64,000 bases of DNA from positions 1,334,501 to 1,398,500 of the forward strand of contig NZ_CP021434.1 of NCBI RefSeq assembly GCF_002162355.1, in the 5' to 3' direction. The stretch's first letter is position 1. Each line of letters starts with the position of its first letter. Made by a program: the position numbers and the translations under genes. Shown here one piece after another: positions 16,114 to 24,435 of the stretch. The notes under the pieces are model-generated. The model was not told the origin of the DNA and made no database searches. It saw only the letters and a list, made by a program, of their open reading frames with translations. Origin of the DNA: Tumebacillus avium. Lineage in GTDB: Bacteria > Bacillota > Bacilli > Tumebacillales > Tumebacillaceae.

Positions 16114-16797
16114 TTATTTCCAGACAAAACACATCAGCGAGCGGTCTGAATGCATGTTCCAGTCGATAAAAACATCCTCCAGCTCCCGGCCGATGATCGG
16201 CTCAAACAGCGCGTTGTGATGAAAATATCCTTTTTCCAGATCGGCTTTCGTGGCCCGCAGCTGCTTCTCGTAGCCTTTTTCGATCATCGCCTTCTCCAGG
16301 GCAATCAAGATGCCGTCCCGCTGCACGACCAGCATGCGCGGCGTAAACGGAACGATCCGCGTTTTTTCCGGGACTTTTTCAACGAGCTGGCACAAGCGTT
16401 CCACATCGGCCTTGAACAGGTCGAGTCCCTTCCAATCGCCAGGCGGATGGGAGAATTCCTGTTCCTCTGCCAAGATTCCGATGATCATCCCCGCGTTGTT
16501 CGTGTAGCTCCAGTCATCATAAAACTCCTCCACGCGCACCCCGAGCAACAGTTGCACGACCGCTTTGCATTCGAACAGCAGCTTCTGCACCACCAGGCCC
16601 CGCGATGCAGCCACCGCGTCATATTCGCCACCTTCGACCAACACCGCTTCCATCGGCGAGACAAAGCCCCGGATGTGCATCACGAGATAGTTTGATCCGA
16701 GAAAAACGTCGCACGCGGACAGCTCTTGCCCAAAACTCCGCTGCAAAGCGTCTCGAACGTAGTCGCCGATCTTTCCGAGCTGCTCTTGTTTGTTCAT
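16114..16797 (-). CDS. Tandem DUF2294 (MpsC-like) protein, paralogue
   Basis: 227 residues from the ATG at 16797, with GGAGG about 12 bases upstream; a TTG three codons earlier has closer spacing and is an alternative. The very long open frame reaching 18024 is antisense to tctC and is not real. The domain order matches its neighbour: YVRDALQRSFGQELSACDVF, GFVSPMEAVLVEGG, VEEFYDDWSYTNNAGMIIGI, then RMLVVQRDGILIALEKAMIE and FIDWNMHSDRSLMCFVWK. Cytoplasmic, function unknown. Confidence 0.82.
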   Translation of the reverse strand: MNKQEQLGKIGDYVRDALQRSFGQELSACDVFLGSNYLVMHIRGFVSPMEAVLVEGGEYDAVAASRGLVVQKLLFECKAVVQLLLGVRVEEFYDDWSYTNNAGMIIGILAEEQEFSHPPGDWKGLDLFKADVERLCQLVEKVPEKTRIVPFTPRMLVVQRDGILIALEKAMIEKGYEKQLRATKADLEKGYFHHNALFEPIIGRELEDVFIDWNMHSDRSLMCFVWK

Positions 16798-17007
16798 GAT
16801 GAACAACACCCTCCGTCTGTCAGTTCCTCGTAAAAGTATGTACAGAATCTCTAAGTTGATGCCGTGAACACAATGAACAAAATGCGCGTAATGAGCTTTT
16901 TGCAACTTATCCGCCTTAACATAAGATTCGGAAATTACCGTGCTATGATGAGCTTGCCAATATGAAAACGCTATCATTTTTGACAACCATAAAGGGGGCT
17001 CCCACAG

Positions 17008-18018
17008 ATGAAAAAGAAATGGGCACTTGCCGTATTGACCGGCGTAATGGCTTTGACGATGACCGCATGCGGCGGCAGTTCCGCAACCAACAGCTCGACT
17101 TCCAGCTATCCGGAAAAGCCGATCGTGATCGTCGCACCGTCCGGCGCAGGCGGCGGCTGGGATAAGACAGCGCGTTCGGTCACCAAGATCCTTGGCGAGA
17201 CCAAGCTGGTCGACAAAACGATGACCGTAGAAAACAAGCCGGGCGGCGGCGGCACGGTGTTTATGGCCGAGTACGCGACGAAAGACGTGCAGAACGACTA
17301 TCGCCTGTTCGTCAGCTCCCCGCCGATTTTGATCAACAACTTGAAAAAAGAAGGCAACTCCCCGTTCGGCTACAAAAACACCACCCCGCTGGCGCAGCTG
17401 ACCCGCGACTACGGTGCGATCGTGGTCAGCGCCGACTCCAAGTACAGCGACCTGCAGAGCCTGATCGCTGCGATCAAAGCCGATCCGAAAAGCGTGACCA
17501 TGGCGGGCGGTTCCGCGCCGGGCTCGATGGACCATCTGGTCGCCGTGCTGCCGGCTTTCAAGTCGGGCGTTGACCCGAAGGCGGTCAAATACGTCTCCTA
17601 TGACGGCGGCGGCGAAGCGATCGCAGCGCTGCTTGGCGGCAACGCCGATGCGATTGCGACCGATGCGTCGAACGTCACCGAATACCTGAAGGCAGGCAAA
17701 GTCAAAGTCCTCGCCGTCTCCTCCACCGAGCGTCTGGGCGGCGAACTGAAAGACATCCCGACCTTGAAAGAGCAAGGCGTCGATGCCGAGTTCACCATCT
17801 GGCGCGGCGTGTTTGGCCCGGAGAAGATGTCGGCCGCAGCCAAGTCCTTCTGGGAAACGAAACTGAAAGCACTCTCCGAGACCCCGGAGTGGAACAAAGA
17901 GCTCGAAGTGAACGGCTGGGCTTCTGAATTCAAAAACAGCGCCGACTTCACCAAGTTCCTTGCCGAGCAAGAAAAGACCGTTCAAGAGCTGCTCACAGCG
18001 CTCGGCATGCAAAAGTAA
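17008..18018 (+). CDS. tctC: Tripartite tricarboxylate transporter substrate-binding lipoprotein TctC
   Basis: 336 residues. The N-terminus is a lipoprotein signal (MKKKWALAVLTGVMALTMTA then Cys21). The mature part is a TctC/Bug-type binding protein: YPEKPIVIVAPSGAGGGWD, NKPGGGGTVFMAEYA, and AGGSAPGSMDHLV. It captures a carboxylate outside the membrane and delivers it to TctA/TctB. AAAGGGGG precedes the ATG. A terminator-like hairpin between tctC and tctB could make the binding protein more abundant than the membrane subunits. The substrate (citrate-like or another carboxylate) is inferred. Confidence 0.93.
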   Translation: MKKKWALAVLTGVMALTMTACGGSSATNSSTSSYPEKPIVIVAPSGAGGGWDKTARSVTKILGETKLVDKTMTVENKPGGGGTVFMAEYATKDVQNDYRLFVSSPPILINNLKKEGNSPFGYKNTTPLAQLTRDYGAIVVSADSKYSDLQSLIAAIKADPKSVTMAGGSAPGSMDHLVAVLPAFKSGVDPKAVKYVSYDGGGEAIAALLGGNADAIATDASNVTEYLKAGKVKVLAVSSTERLGGELKDIPTLKEQGVDAEFTIWRGVFGPEKMSAAAKSFWETKLKALSETPEWNKELEVNGWASEFKNSADFTKFLAEQEKTVQELLTALGMQK

Positions 18019-18126
18019 CAGCAAAAGTCATACCGGTGCAACCCAGGCTGCTTGAATCGCTTGAACAGCTTGATTTGCTCGATCAGCAACGAGTTGTGCG
18101 ATGCACTTAACTTCATCAACGCAAAC

Positions 18127-18153
18127 GGGGGAGCCGGGCTCCCCCTTATTTTT
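18127..18153 (+). terminator. Intra-operon terminator between tctC and tctB
   Basis: GGGGGAG (18127-18133), CCGGG, CTCCCCC (18139-18145), TTATTTTT. It probably sets the ratio of binding protein to membrane subunits by partial termination. Confidence 0.8.
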
Positions 18154-18174
18154 CGAGATAGGATGTGACCTTCC

Positions 18175-18645
18175 GTGAGCAAAACGTTTGACCGCTATGC
18201 CAGTCTCCTGTTCCTGATCATCGGGGCGGCGTTTATGCTGGAGAGCCGAAACATCTCCGACAGCGCATACGGCAGCAACGTCGGGCCGGACATCTTCCCG
18301 TTTGGACTCGGTCTGGTCTTTGCGCTGCTCAGCCTGCGCCTCTTTTATGAAACGTTTAAATATCCCAAGCAGGAAACGGACAATGGCGAACCTGCCGCCA
18401 AGCTCGACTACAAGCGCTTCGGCATCATTTTGATCGCCGCTGTCCTCTACGCTTTCTTCCTGGAGGAGATCGGCTTTATCATCGGCACCTTCCTCTTTCT
18501 GCTCGTCGGCTTTCAGACGATGGAAAAAGGCAAATGGCTCTCCACCGTCATCATCGCCGCTCTGTTCTCATACGGCGTCTACTATCTGTTTGTAGAAATT
18601 CTGCAAGGCACTCTGCCCGGCTGGCCGGTCTGGCTGGGCCTGTAA
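18175..18645 (+). CDS. tctB: Tripartite tricarboxylate transporter small membrane subunit TctB
   Basis: 156 residues from the GTG at 18175 with AGGA upstream. Four hydrophobic helices are visible, starting with YASLLFLIIGAAFMLESRNI, and the early segment YGSNVGPDIFPFGLGLVFAL is the TctB signature. It forms the small membrane part of the Na-coupled or H-coupled carboxylate importer with TctA. tctA starts 13 bases downstream. Confidence 0.92.
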   Translation: MSKTFDRYASLLFLIIGAAFMLESRNISDSAYGSNVGPDIFPFGLGLVFALLSLRLFYETFKYPKQETDNGEPAAKLDYKRFGIILIAAVLYAFFLEEIGFIIGTFLFLLVGFQTMEKGKWLSTVIIAALFSYGVYYLFVEILQGTLPGWPVWLGL

Positions 18646-18658
18646 AGGAGGTTGTCCC

Positions 18659-20185
18659 ATGGATGCGCTTCACTATCTCTTGAACGGTTTTGCCACCGCA
18701 TTTGAATGGCACAACCTGCTCTTCGCGTTTGTCGGCGTCTTGATCGGCACCGCTGTCGGCGTCCTGCCCGGCATCGGCCCGATGAGCGGCGTCGCGCTCT
18801 TGATCCCGGTCACCGCCACGCTCACCTCCGGCCTCGGCCCGGAAGCGGCGGCGACGTCCTCGATCATCCTGCTCGCCGGGGTCTACTACGGCGCGATGTA
18901 CGGCGGCTCGACCACTTCGATCCTGCTCAACACGCCGGGCGAGTCCTCTTCGGTCGTCACCGCCCTCGACGGCTACCAGATGGCCAAACAGGGCCGCGCC
19001 GGAGCTGCCCTCTCCATCTCCGCGATCGGCTCCTTTTTTGCCGGCGTCGTTGCGCTGGTGGCGCTGGTCTTCCTCGCCCAGCCCCTGTCGGACGTGGCGC
19101 TGAAGTTCGGCCCGGCCGAATACTTCTCGCTGATGATCTTAGGTCTGTGCGCTGTCAGCGGTCTCGCCGGCAAGTCGATGACCAAAGCGATGATGATGAC
19201 GATCTTCGGCCTGATGCTCGGCACGATCGGCATCGACAACGTCTCCGGCGTGGCGCGCTTCACCTACGACGTGCCGGAACTGTACCAAGGCTTCGAATTC
19301 CTCACCGTCGCCGTCGGTCTCTTTGCGCTTGGTGAAGTGTTCAAATCGATCCTCGAACGTGAGAAAAACGGCGGCGACGTCGCCAAGATCCACCGCGTCC
19401 TGCCGACCAAACAGGACTTGAAAGACAGCGCCGCACCGATCGCCCGCGGCTCCCTGCTCGGCTTTTTCATCGGGATTCTGCCCGGTGCAGGCGCAACGCT
19501 CGCTTCCTTCTTCTCCTACATCACCGAGAAGAAGCTCAGCAAGAACCCGGACCAGTTCGGCAAAGGCGCGATCGCAGGCGTCGCTGCTCCGGAATCGGCA
19601 AACAATGCCGCTTCGGGCGGCGCGATGATCCCGCTACTCACCTTGGGCATTCCGGGCTCCGGCACGACGGCGATCCTGATGGGCGCCTTGATCATGTACA
19701 ACGTGCAGCCGGGCCCTCTGCTGTTCGATGAGCATCCGCAGGTGGCTTGGGGCCTGATCGCCTCGATGTTTATCGGCAACCTGATGCTGCTCTTGCTGAA
19801 CATGCCGCTGGTCAAAGTGTTCGCCAAGATCATCCAGACCCCGCCGAAATACCTGCTGCCGATCATCGTCGCCATCTCCGTGTTTGGCGTCTATGCGGTG
19901 CAGGCCAGCACGTTCGACCTGCTGCTCTTGATGGTCTGCGGCGTGGCAGGCTACTTCCTCGCCAAAAACGACTTTCCGCTTGCGCCGCTGGTGCTTGGTC
20001 TCGTGCTTGGTCCGATGATCGAAAACAACATGCGACGCGCGCTAACTGGCTCGAACGGAGATTTCATGGTCTTCTTGGACAAGCCGGTCTCGCTCGCGTT
20101 TCTGATCATCGCCGTGCTCTGGATCTCGATCCCGCTGCTGCTCAAGCTGCGCGGCAAAAAGGTGCTCGTCAACGAAGAAGGCTAA
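18659..20185 (+). CDS. tctA: Tripartite tricarboxylate transporter large membrane subunit TctA
   Basis: 508 residues, standard TctA length, with about 11-12 membrane helices. Signatures: GVLPGIGPMSGVALLIPVTA and YGGSTTSILLNTPGESSSVV near the N-terminus and a repeated LGIPGSGTTAILMGALIMYN in the second half. It is the permease of the tctC-tctB-tctA system. AAAGGAGG lies before the ATG. The two-component genes start 43 bases downstream, so the sensor and the transporter may share a transcript. Confidence 0.95.
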   Translation: MDALHYLLNGFATAFEWHNLLFAFVGVLIGTAVGVLPGIGPMSGVALLIPVTATLTSGLGPEAAATSSIILLAGVYYGAMYGGSTTSILLNTPGESSSVVTALDGYQMAKQGRAGAALSISAIGSFFAGVVALVALVFLAQPLSDVALKFGPAEYFSLMILGLCAVSGLAGKSMTKAMMMTIFGLMLGTIGIDNVSGVARFTYDVPELYQGFEFLTVAVGLFALGEVFKSILEREKNGGDVAKIHRVLPTKQDLKDSAAPIARGSLLGFFIGILPGAGATLASFFSYITEKKLSKNPDQFGKGAIAGVAAPESANNAASGGAMIPLLTLGIPGSGTTAILMGALIMYNVQPGPLLFDEHPQVAWGLIASMFIGNLMLLLLNMPLVKVFAKIIQTPPKYLLPIIVAISVFGVYAVQASTFDLLLLMVCGVAGYFLAKNDFPLAPLVLGLVLGPMIENNMRRALTGSNGDFMVFLDKPVSLAFLIIAVLWISIPLLLKLRGKKVLVNEEG

Positions 20186-20228
20186 GCCAATGCGTATGGT
20201 AAGATGGTGAGTGAAGGAGGAACAGCAC

Positions 20229-21854
20229 ATGAAACTCCAATCCAAATTGATCCTGTTCATCTGTTCCCTTTTCCTCACGATCATCCTCGTCATCGGGCTG
20301 TATATCGAACACATGCAGACCGTGACGTTACATCAGCAGATCGGCATGCGCGCGCTGACCGTCGCCGAGACGGTCGCCCGCATCCCGGAGGTGCGCCGGG
20401 CCTTTTTCGACCCCAATCCGGCAAGCATCATTCAGCCGCTCGTCGAGGACATCCGCGCCGAGACAGGGGCGGAATACATCGTCGTCGGCAACCGTCAGGG
20501 CGTGCGCTTTTCACACCCCCTGCCCAGCCGCATCGGCGAGACGATGGTCGGCGGCGACAACGCCCCGGTCTTGCGCGGCGAATCGATCATCTCCGAAGCG
20601 GTCGGCTCACTCGGCCCGTCACTGCGCGGCAAAGCTCCGATTTTCGATGAGCGCGGCAAAGTGATCGGGATCGTCTCGGTCGGCTTTTTGCAAGCGGACA
20701 TCGAACACCGCCTGGAACCTGACCGGCAAAAATTGGCCTGGGTGATCATGCTCGGCCTGCTCGCCGGAATCATCGGCGCGGTGACGATCGCCGGCAGCGT
20801 GAAGCGGGCGATCTTCGGATTAGAACCGGCGGAGATCGGCCGGCTGTACCGCGAGCAGGAAGCGGTGCTGGAGTCGGTGCGCGAAGGCATTTTTGCTGTC
20901 AACCGCCAAGGCTTCGTCACGATGGCCAACCACGCGGCGAAAAAGATGCTGGGTCTGTCGCCCGATTCAGATCTGATCGGCTCGTACAGCCGCGATGTGC
21001 AAAAAGGCTGGCGGCTGCTGAAAGTGATGGAGTCGGGCGTCGCCGAATACGACCGCGAGATGATCGTCGGCGACGAAGTGGTGATGGTCAACCGCATCCC
21101 GGTCAAAAGCGCCAAAGGCGACGTGATCGGCGCCGTCGCATCGTTCCGCAGCAAGTCGGACTGGTACAAAGTCAACGAAGAGCTGTCCCAAGTCAAGCGC
21201 TACGCCGAATCTCTGCGCGCGCAGACGCATGAGTTTTCCAACAAGCTGTACATGATCTCAGGTCTGATCCAGCTGGAATCCTATCAGGAAGCGATGGAGA
21301 TCATCACCCGCGAATCGGACGTGCATCAGAACCTCGTGCACTTCATCATGCGCTATGTTCCCGACCCGATGATCGGCGGCTTGTTGATCGGCAAGTTCAA
21401 CCGCGCCAACGAATTGAAAGTGCAACTGGACATCGACAAAGAAAGCACCTTCGTCGACCTGCCGCAAGGGCTCGACCGGAGCCATCTCGTGACGATCCTC
21501 GGCAACCTGATCGACAACGCGATGGAAGCGGTTTTGCAGGCAGACGGAGACAAGCAGGTCCATGTCTTTCTGACCGACCTCGGCGCCGATCTGATCCTCG
21601 AAGTTGAAGATACCGGACCCGGCGTGCCGGAAGCAGACGTGGAGCGGATCTTTGAAGTCGGGTATTCTACAAAAGGCGCGGAAGAACATCGCGGCTTTGG
21701 ACTGGCCCTGGTGAAAAAGGCGGTCGAGCAGCTCGGCGGCTATCTCACCTACTCGGCCACTCAGCCGACAGGGAGCATTTTTACTGTCGCGATTCCGAAA
21801 CACGCGCCCGGAGGTGAATCATCACATGCTGAACATCCTGATCGTGGAAGATGA
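20229..21854 (+). CDS. CitA/DcuS-family sensor histidine kinase
   Basis: 541 residues from the ATG at 20229, preceded by AAGGAGG. A membrane helix (8-27), an extracytoplasmic PAS-like citrate/C4-dicarboxylate sensor domain (30-170, with GAEYIVVGNRQGVRFSHPLP), a second helix (near 170-195), a cytoplasmic PAS (215-300), the phospho-acceptor His334 in RAQTHEFSNKLYMISGLIQL, and an ATPase domain (DNAMEAV, DTGPGVP, GFGLALV). This is the design of sensors for carboxylates. It overlaps the response regulator gene by 29 bases, and directly follows tctA, so it most likely senses the transported carboxylate. Confidence 0.94.
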   Translation: MKLQSKLILFICSLFLTIILVIGLYIEHMQTVTLHQQIGMRALTVAETVARIPEVRRAFFDPNPASIIQPLVEDIRAETGAEYIVVGNRQGVRFSHPLPSRIGETMVGGDNAPVLRGESIISEAVGSLGPSLRGKAPIFDERGKVIGIVSVGFLQADIEHRLEPDRQKLAWVIMLGLLAGIIGAVTIAGSVKRAIFGLEPAEIGRLYREQEAVLESVREGIFAVNRQGFVTMANHAAKKMLGLSPDSDLIGSYSRDVQKGWRLLKVMESGVAEYDREMIVGDEVVMVNRIPVKSAKGDVIGAVASFRSKSDWYKVNEELSQVKRYAESLRAQTHEFSNKLYMISGLIQLESYQEAMEIITRESDVHQNLVHFIMRYVPDPMIGGLLIGKFNRANELKVQLDIDKESTFVDLPQGLDRSHLVTILGNLIDNAMEAVLQADGDKQVHVFLTDLGADLILEVEDTGPGVPEADVERIFEVGYSTKGAEEHRGFGLALVKKAVEQLGGYLTYSATQPTGSIFTVAIPKHAPGGESSHAEHPDRGR

Positions 21855-22518
21855 CCCGCGAATCGCCGAGATCAACCGCCGCTTTGTGGAGAAAGTGCCG
21901 GGCTATCTCGTGATCGGCATCGCCACCAACCGGCAGCAGGCGCAGGAACAGTTGGAAGTGCTGCGCCCCGAGCTGGTGCTGCTCGACATCTTTTTTCCAG
22001 ATATGAACGGGCTTGATTTCCTGCGCTGGATGCATGAGCACCACCGCGAGACCGACGTGATCATGATCACGGCGGCGAAGGAAGTCGATACGGTGCGGGA
22101 AGCGATTCGCGGCGGCGTGTTTGATTTTATCGTCAAGCCGCTCGTCTTCGAACGCTTCGAGAACACCCTGGTCCGCTATCAGGAGTACCGCAGCAAGCTC
22201 CAGCATCTGAAAAAGGAACACAGCCAGATCGACCAGGCCAAGATCGACCAGTTGATCGGCGGCGGACAGAAGCCGCTCAAGGAATCGTACCTGCCCAAAG
22301 GCATCGACAACCTGACCTTGGAGAAAGTCTCCGCCGTGATCACCCAGCATGAAAACGGCTTGACCGCCGAAGCGGTCGGACGCGAAATCGGCGCATCCCG
22401 CTCCACCGCGCGGCGCTATCTGGAATACCTGGTCACGCGGGGCGAAGTCAGCGCCGACCTGTCGTACGGCGTGGTTGGTCGTCCGGAACGCGTCTATCGC
22501 AAACGAAAAGAGGGTTAG
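21826..22518 (+). CDS. CitB/DcuR-family response regulator
   Basis: 230 residues from the ATG at 21826 (GGAGGTGA upstream). The receiver domain has Asp54 in VLLDIFFPDMNGL as phosphorylation site and a Lys in VKPLVFERF. The C-terminal part has GLTAEAVGREIGASRSTARR, a winged-helix DNA-binding region as in DcuR/CitT. It is translated with the kinase gene (29-base overlap) and should activate the tctC promoter, where I see no good -35 box, as expected for an activator-dependent promoter. Its last codons lie in a 21-bp inverted repeat shared with the convergent gene. Confidence 0.93.
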   Translation: MLNILIVEDDPRIAEINRRFVEKVPGYLVIGIATNRQQAQEQLEVLRPELVLLDIFFPDMNGLDFLRWMHEHHRETDVIMITAAKEVDTVREAIRGGVFDFIVKPLVFERFENTLVRYQEYRSKLQHLKKEHSQIDQAKIDQLIGGGQKPLKESYLPKGIDNLTLEKVSAVITQHENGLTAEAVGREIGASRSTARRYLEYLVTRGEVSADLSYGVVGRPERVYRKRKEG

Positions 22519-22548
22519 CTCGTGGTAGAGCTAACCCTCTTTTCGTTT
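22501..22548. terminator. 21-bp perfect palindromic terminator covering two convergent stop codons
   Basis: Arms 22501-22521 and 22528-22548 are perfectly complementary, loop GTGGTA. The stop codons of the response regulator and of the opposite membrane protein both lie in the left arm (22515-22518). Confidence 0.92.
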
Positions 22549-23021
22549 TGCAAAACATGAAACAGCCACAAGGTCAGCGGCTGAACGAAGATGTAGACGG
22601 CGAAGGAGTAGCCGATCTCCCATTCCTTGTACTGGAACACATTGGCCAGATGCAGCAGCCACTCGATTCCGGCGCTGAGCAGCGACCAACCCAGAATGTA
22701 GGCCGGCACCCAGAGCCCTTTTACAGCCCAGCGGTCATAAAAATAGACAAAGATATAGGCGGTCGGCGTGTACATCGCATAGGTCATCAGGTCGCCCGCA
22801 TCGAGCTTGTTCCAGTCCATGATGTCATACAGATCATGCAGAAACGGCCCGGCCAGCAGATGGTCGAACGTGCGGGCGGTGGCCAGGCTGAACAGCAAGA
22901 GCGGGATGGTCAGCGAGAGTGGGAAGCGTTTCGGCAGACGCCAGGCGATCCAAGCGGTGAGCAGCAGGAAGCCGATCACCGCCCATTCATTCAGATCAAA
23001 GTCTTGCGGAAGCGAAATCAC
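22515..23021 (-). CDS. Multi-pass membrane protein (CBO0543-like)
   Basis: 168 residues from the GTG at 23021, which overlaps the TGA of the upstream gene (GTGA) and follows AGAGGGGG. Five hydrophobic helices; DLYDIMDWNKLDAGDLMTYA, YIFVYFYDRW and ILGWSLLSAGIEWLLH recall the CBO0543 group of Bacillota membrane proteins, often linked to sporulating species, but no function is established. It forms a two-gene operon with a related membrane protein. Confidence 0.78.
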   Translation of the reverse strand: MISLPQDFDLNEWAVIGFLLLTAWIAWRLPKRFPLSLTIPLLLFSLATARTFDHLLAGPFLHDLYDIMDWNKLDAGDLMTYAMYTPTAYIFVYFYDRWAVKGLWVPAYILGWSLLSAGIEWLLHLANVFQYKEWEIGYSFAVYIFVQPLTLWLFHVLQNEKRVSSTTS

Positions 23022-23494
23022 GGGAACGCCCCCTCTCGCCTGAGCAGCCGGCGCATGCCTTTTTGCACAAAGATACCGTATATCAGCATGAGGAGCCAGA
23101 AAATTGGCGACCACCAGAACTGCCATTTGTTATATTTGATCACCTTGAGAGAGACGACGAGCAGTTCCCATCCGTATAACACCAGAAAGCAGGTCAGCGC
23201 CGCCAGCAGTTTGGCACGTCCGCGCTTCAGGGCTTGGTTGCCGTTCAGATAGAGCAGCATCACAAGCGGAATGACCAGCACTTCCCAGAGTCGGATGGAA
23301 ATATAGGTCGACAGGTTTTCCTGCATGAACAGGAACTTGCCGTTTGATGGCCCCGCCATGCCAAGCAGCGTGACAAACACAAAGACCAACCCCAACCAGA
23401 CCGCTGCAATCTCACGGGGATGCAGCCGTTTGGGCAGGGAGATAAACGCGACCAGCAGAAGGATTCCTGCCGAGCTTAGGAAAGCCGTTTCCAT
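23018..23494 (-). CDS. Multi-pass membrane protein, first gene of pair
   Basis: 158 residues from the ATG at 23494, nine bases after GGAGG; the longer frame to 23971 is antisense to the MarR gene. Five helices including LSSAGILLLVAFISL and WEVLVIPLVMLLYLN, and a C-terminal YNKWQFWWSPIFWLLMLIYG before a basic tail. Its stop overlaps the GTG of the next gene. It is divergent from the MarR regulator, which could control it. Same general class as its partner, function unknown. Confidence 0.78.
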   Translation of the reverse strand: METAFLSSAGILLLVAFISLPKRLHPREIAAVWLGLVFVFVTLLGMAGPSNGKFLFMQENLSTYISIRLWEVLVIPLVMLLYLNGNQALKRGRAKLLAALTCFLVLYGWELLVVSLKVIKYNKWQFWWSPIFWLLMLIYGIFVQKGMRRLLRREGAFP

Positions 23495-23561
23495 TAGACA
23501 TGACCTCCACTTTCTATCCTGCCCCTTTTTCGCTAAAAAAAGTATCGAGCCTCTATAAAAA

Positions 23562-23590
23562 TTGCATAAACTTCCGGGATTCGGTATTCT
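23562..23590 (+). promoter_or_regulatory. Sigma-A promoter of the MarR gene
   Basis: TTGCAT (23562-23567), 17-base spacer, TATTCT (23585-23590), 31 bases before the ATG. Confidence 0.65.
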
Positions 23591-23620
23591 AATAAGAAGC
23601 GAGCGTAAAGGATGATACGG

Positions 23621-24061
23621 ATGACTTATCAGGATTACAAATTGGAAAACTCCATCGGTTTCAAGCTGGCGAACACTTCGCGGCTGGTGACCAATCGGCT
23701 CAATCAGAACTTCACTTCGCAAAATTACCCGGTCACACATGAGCAATGGCTCTTGATGATGGAGCTGTGGGTCAAAGACGGCCAGACGCAAAACGCGCTC
23801 GCCGCCGCAACGCACAAGGACCAGCCCAGCGTCTCCCGGCTGCTGGACAACATGATCAAACGCAACCTCGTCATGCGGGTCGCGCATCCCAACGACCGGA
23901 GATCGAACCTGATCTACCTGACAGATGAAGGCCGCGAAATGCAAAAAGGCCTGATCGGTCAGGCCCAGCAAACGATCGCCGACACCACCGCCGGCATCGA
24001 CCCGGATGAGTTGGCCGTCTGCATGCGCGTCTTGGATCGGATCGTCGAGAATTTGAAATAA
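23621..24061 (+). CDS. MarR family transcriptional regulator
   Basis: 146 residues from the ATG at 23621 (AAAGGA eight bases upstream; the ATG at 23612 overlaps this site). Winged-helix core: TQNALAAATHKDQPSVSRLL as recognition helix region, then MIKRNLVMRVAHPNDRRSNL as the wing with the conserved DxR, and LTDEGREM. MarR proteins are dimeric repressors released by small ligands. The divergent membrane-protein pair is the probable target besides its own gene. Confidence 0.9.
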   Translation: MTYQDYKLENSIGFKLANTSRLVTNRLNQNFTSQNYPVTHEQWLLMMELWVKDGQTQNALAAATHKDQPSVSRLLDNMIKRNLVMRVAHPNDRRSNLIYLTDEGREMQKGLIGQAQQTIADTTAGIDPDELAVCMRVLDRIVENLK

Positions 24062-24092
24062 AACCCTGTCCGCATCTCGACAGGGTTTTATT
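24061..24092 (+). terminator. Terminator of the MarR gene
   Basis: AAACCCTGTC (24061-24070), eight-base loop, GACAGGGTTT (24079-24088), TATT. Confidence 0.88.
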
Positions 24093-24148
24093 GTGATATA
24101 CAGAATAGTTTTAATTGTAATAAAATTTCTTGAGAAGGGGGTAGATCA

Positions 24149-24319
24149 ATGATGAAAAAAGCAATTTGTGTACTGGCACTCGCCTTCCTCGTATTCGGCG
24201 GCGGAGGCACCTGACACCAGCCGACCGCTTTGGAAGACGGCGGCTCAGGCACCTGGAACGATCTGACCGCCTTGGAAGACGGCGGCTCTGGGACGTGGGA
24301 CGGCGTCGTGCGGAGCTAA
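24149..24319 (+). pseudogene. Small secreted repeat peptide gene interrupted by in-frame TGA
   Basis: ATGATG at 24149 follows AAGGGGG. The frame opens MMKKAICVLALAFLVFGGGG (a signal-peptide-like start) and reaches TGA at 24212-24214 after 21 codons, then stays open for 34 more codons to TAA. The region after the TGA reads HQPTALEDGGSGTW, then NDLTALEDGGSGTW, then DGVVRS. The TGA falls exactly where the repeat GGSGTW has Trp (TGG), so a single G-to-A change probably broke the gene. Stop-codon readthrough or sequencing error are alternatives. A terminator follows. Function unknown. Confidence 0.68.
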
Positions 24320-24335
24320 GCTCTCCGCGCCCAAG

Positions 24336-24366
24336 AAAAAGCACTCCATCGGGAGTGCTTTTTCTT
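24336..24366 (+). terminator. Terminator of the small peptide gene
   Basis: AAAAAGCACTCC and GGAGTGCTTTTTC, loop ATCG, T5. Confidence 0.88.
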
Positions 24367-24373
24367 TTCCCCC

Positions 24374-24402
24374 TTCACTTTCTATACATAAAGGTATATA
24401 AT
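24374..24402 (+). promoter_or_regulatory. Sigma-A promoter of the gene at 24436
   Basis: TTCACT (24374-24379), 17-base spacer, perfect TATAAT (24397-24402). Confidence 0.8.
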
Positions 24403-24435
24403 GTGTGTATACAAAATATGGAGGAGTTGGTATCC

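Noticed and set aside
16798-18024. N-terminal 400-residue extension of the second DUF2294 protein
   Set aside because: It is antisense to tctC and crosses the tctC promoter. The start at 16797 has domain support.
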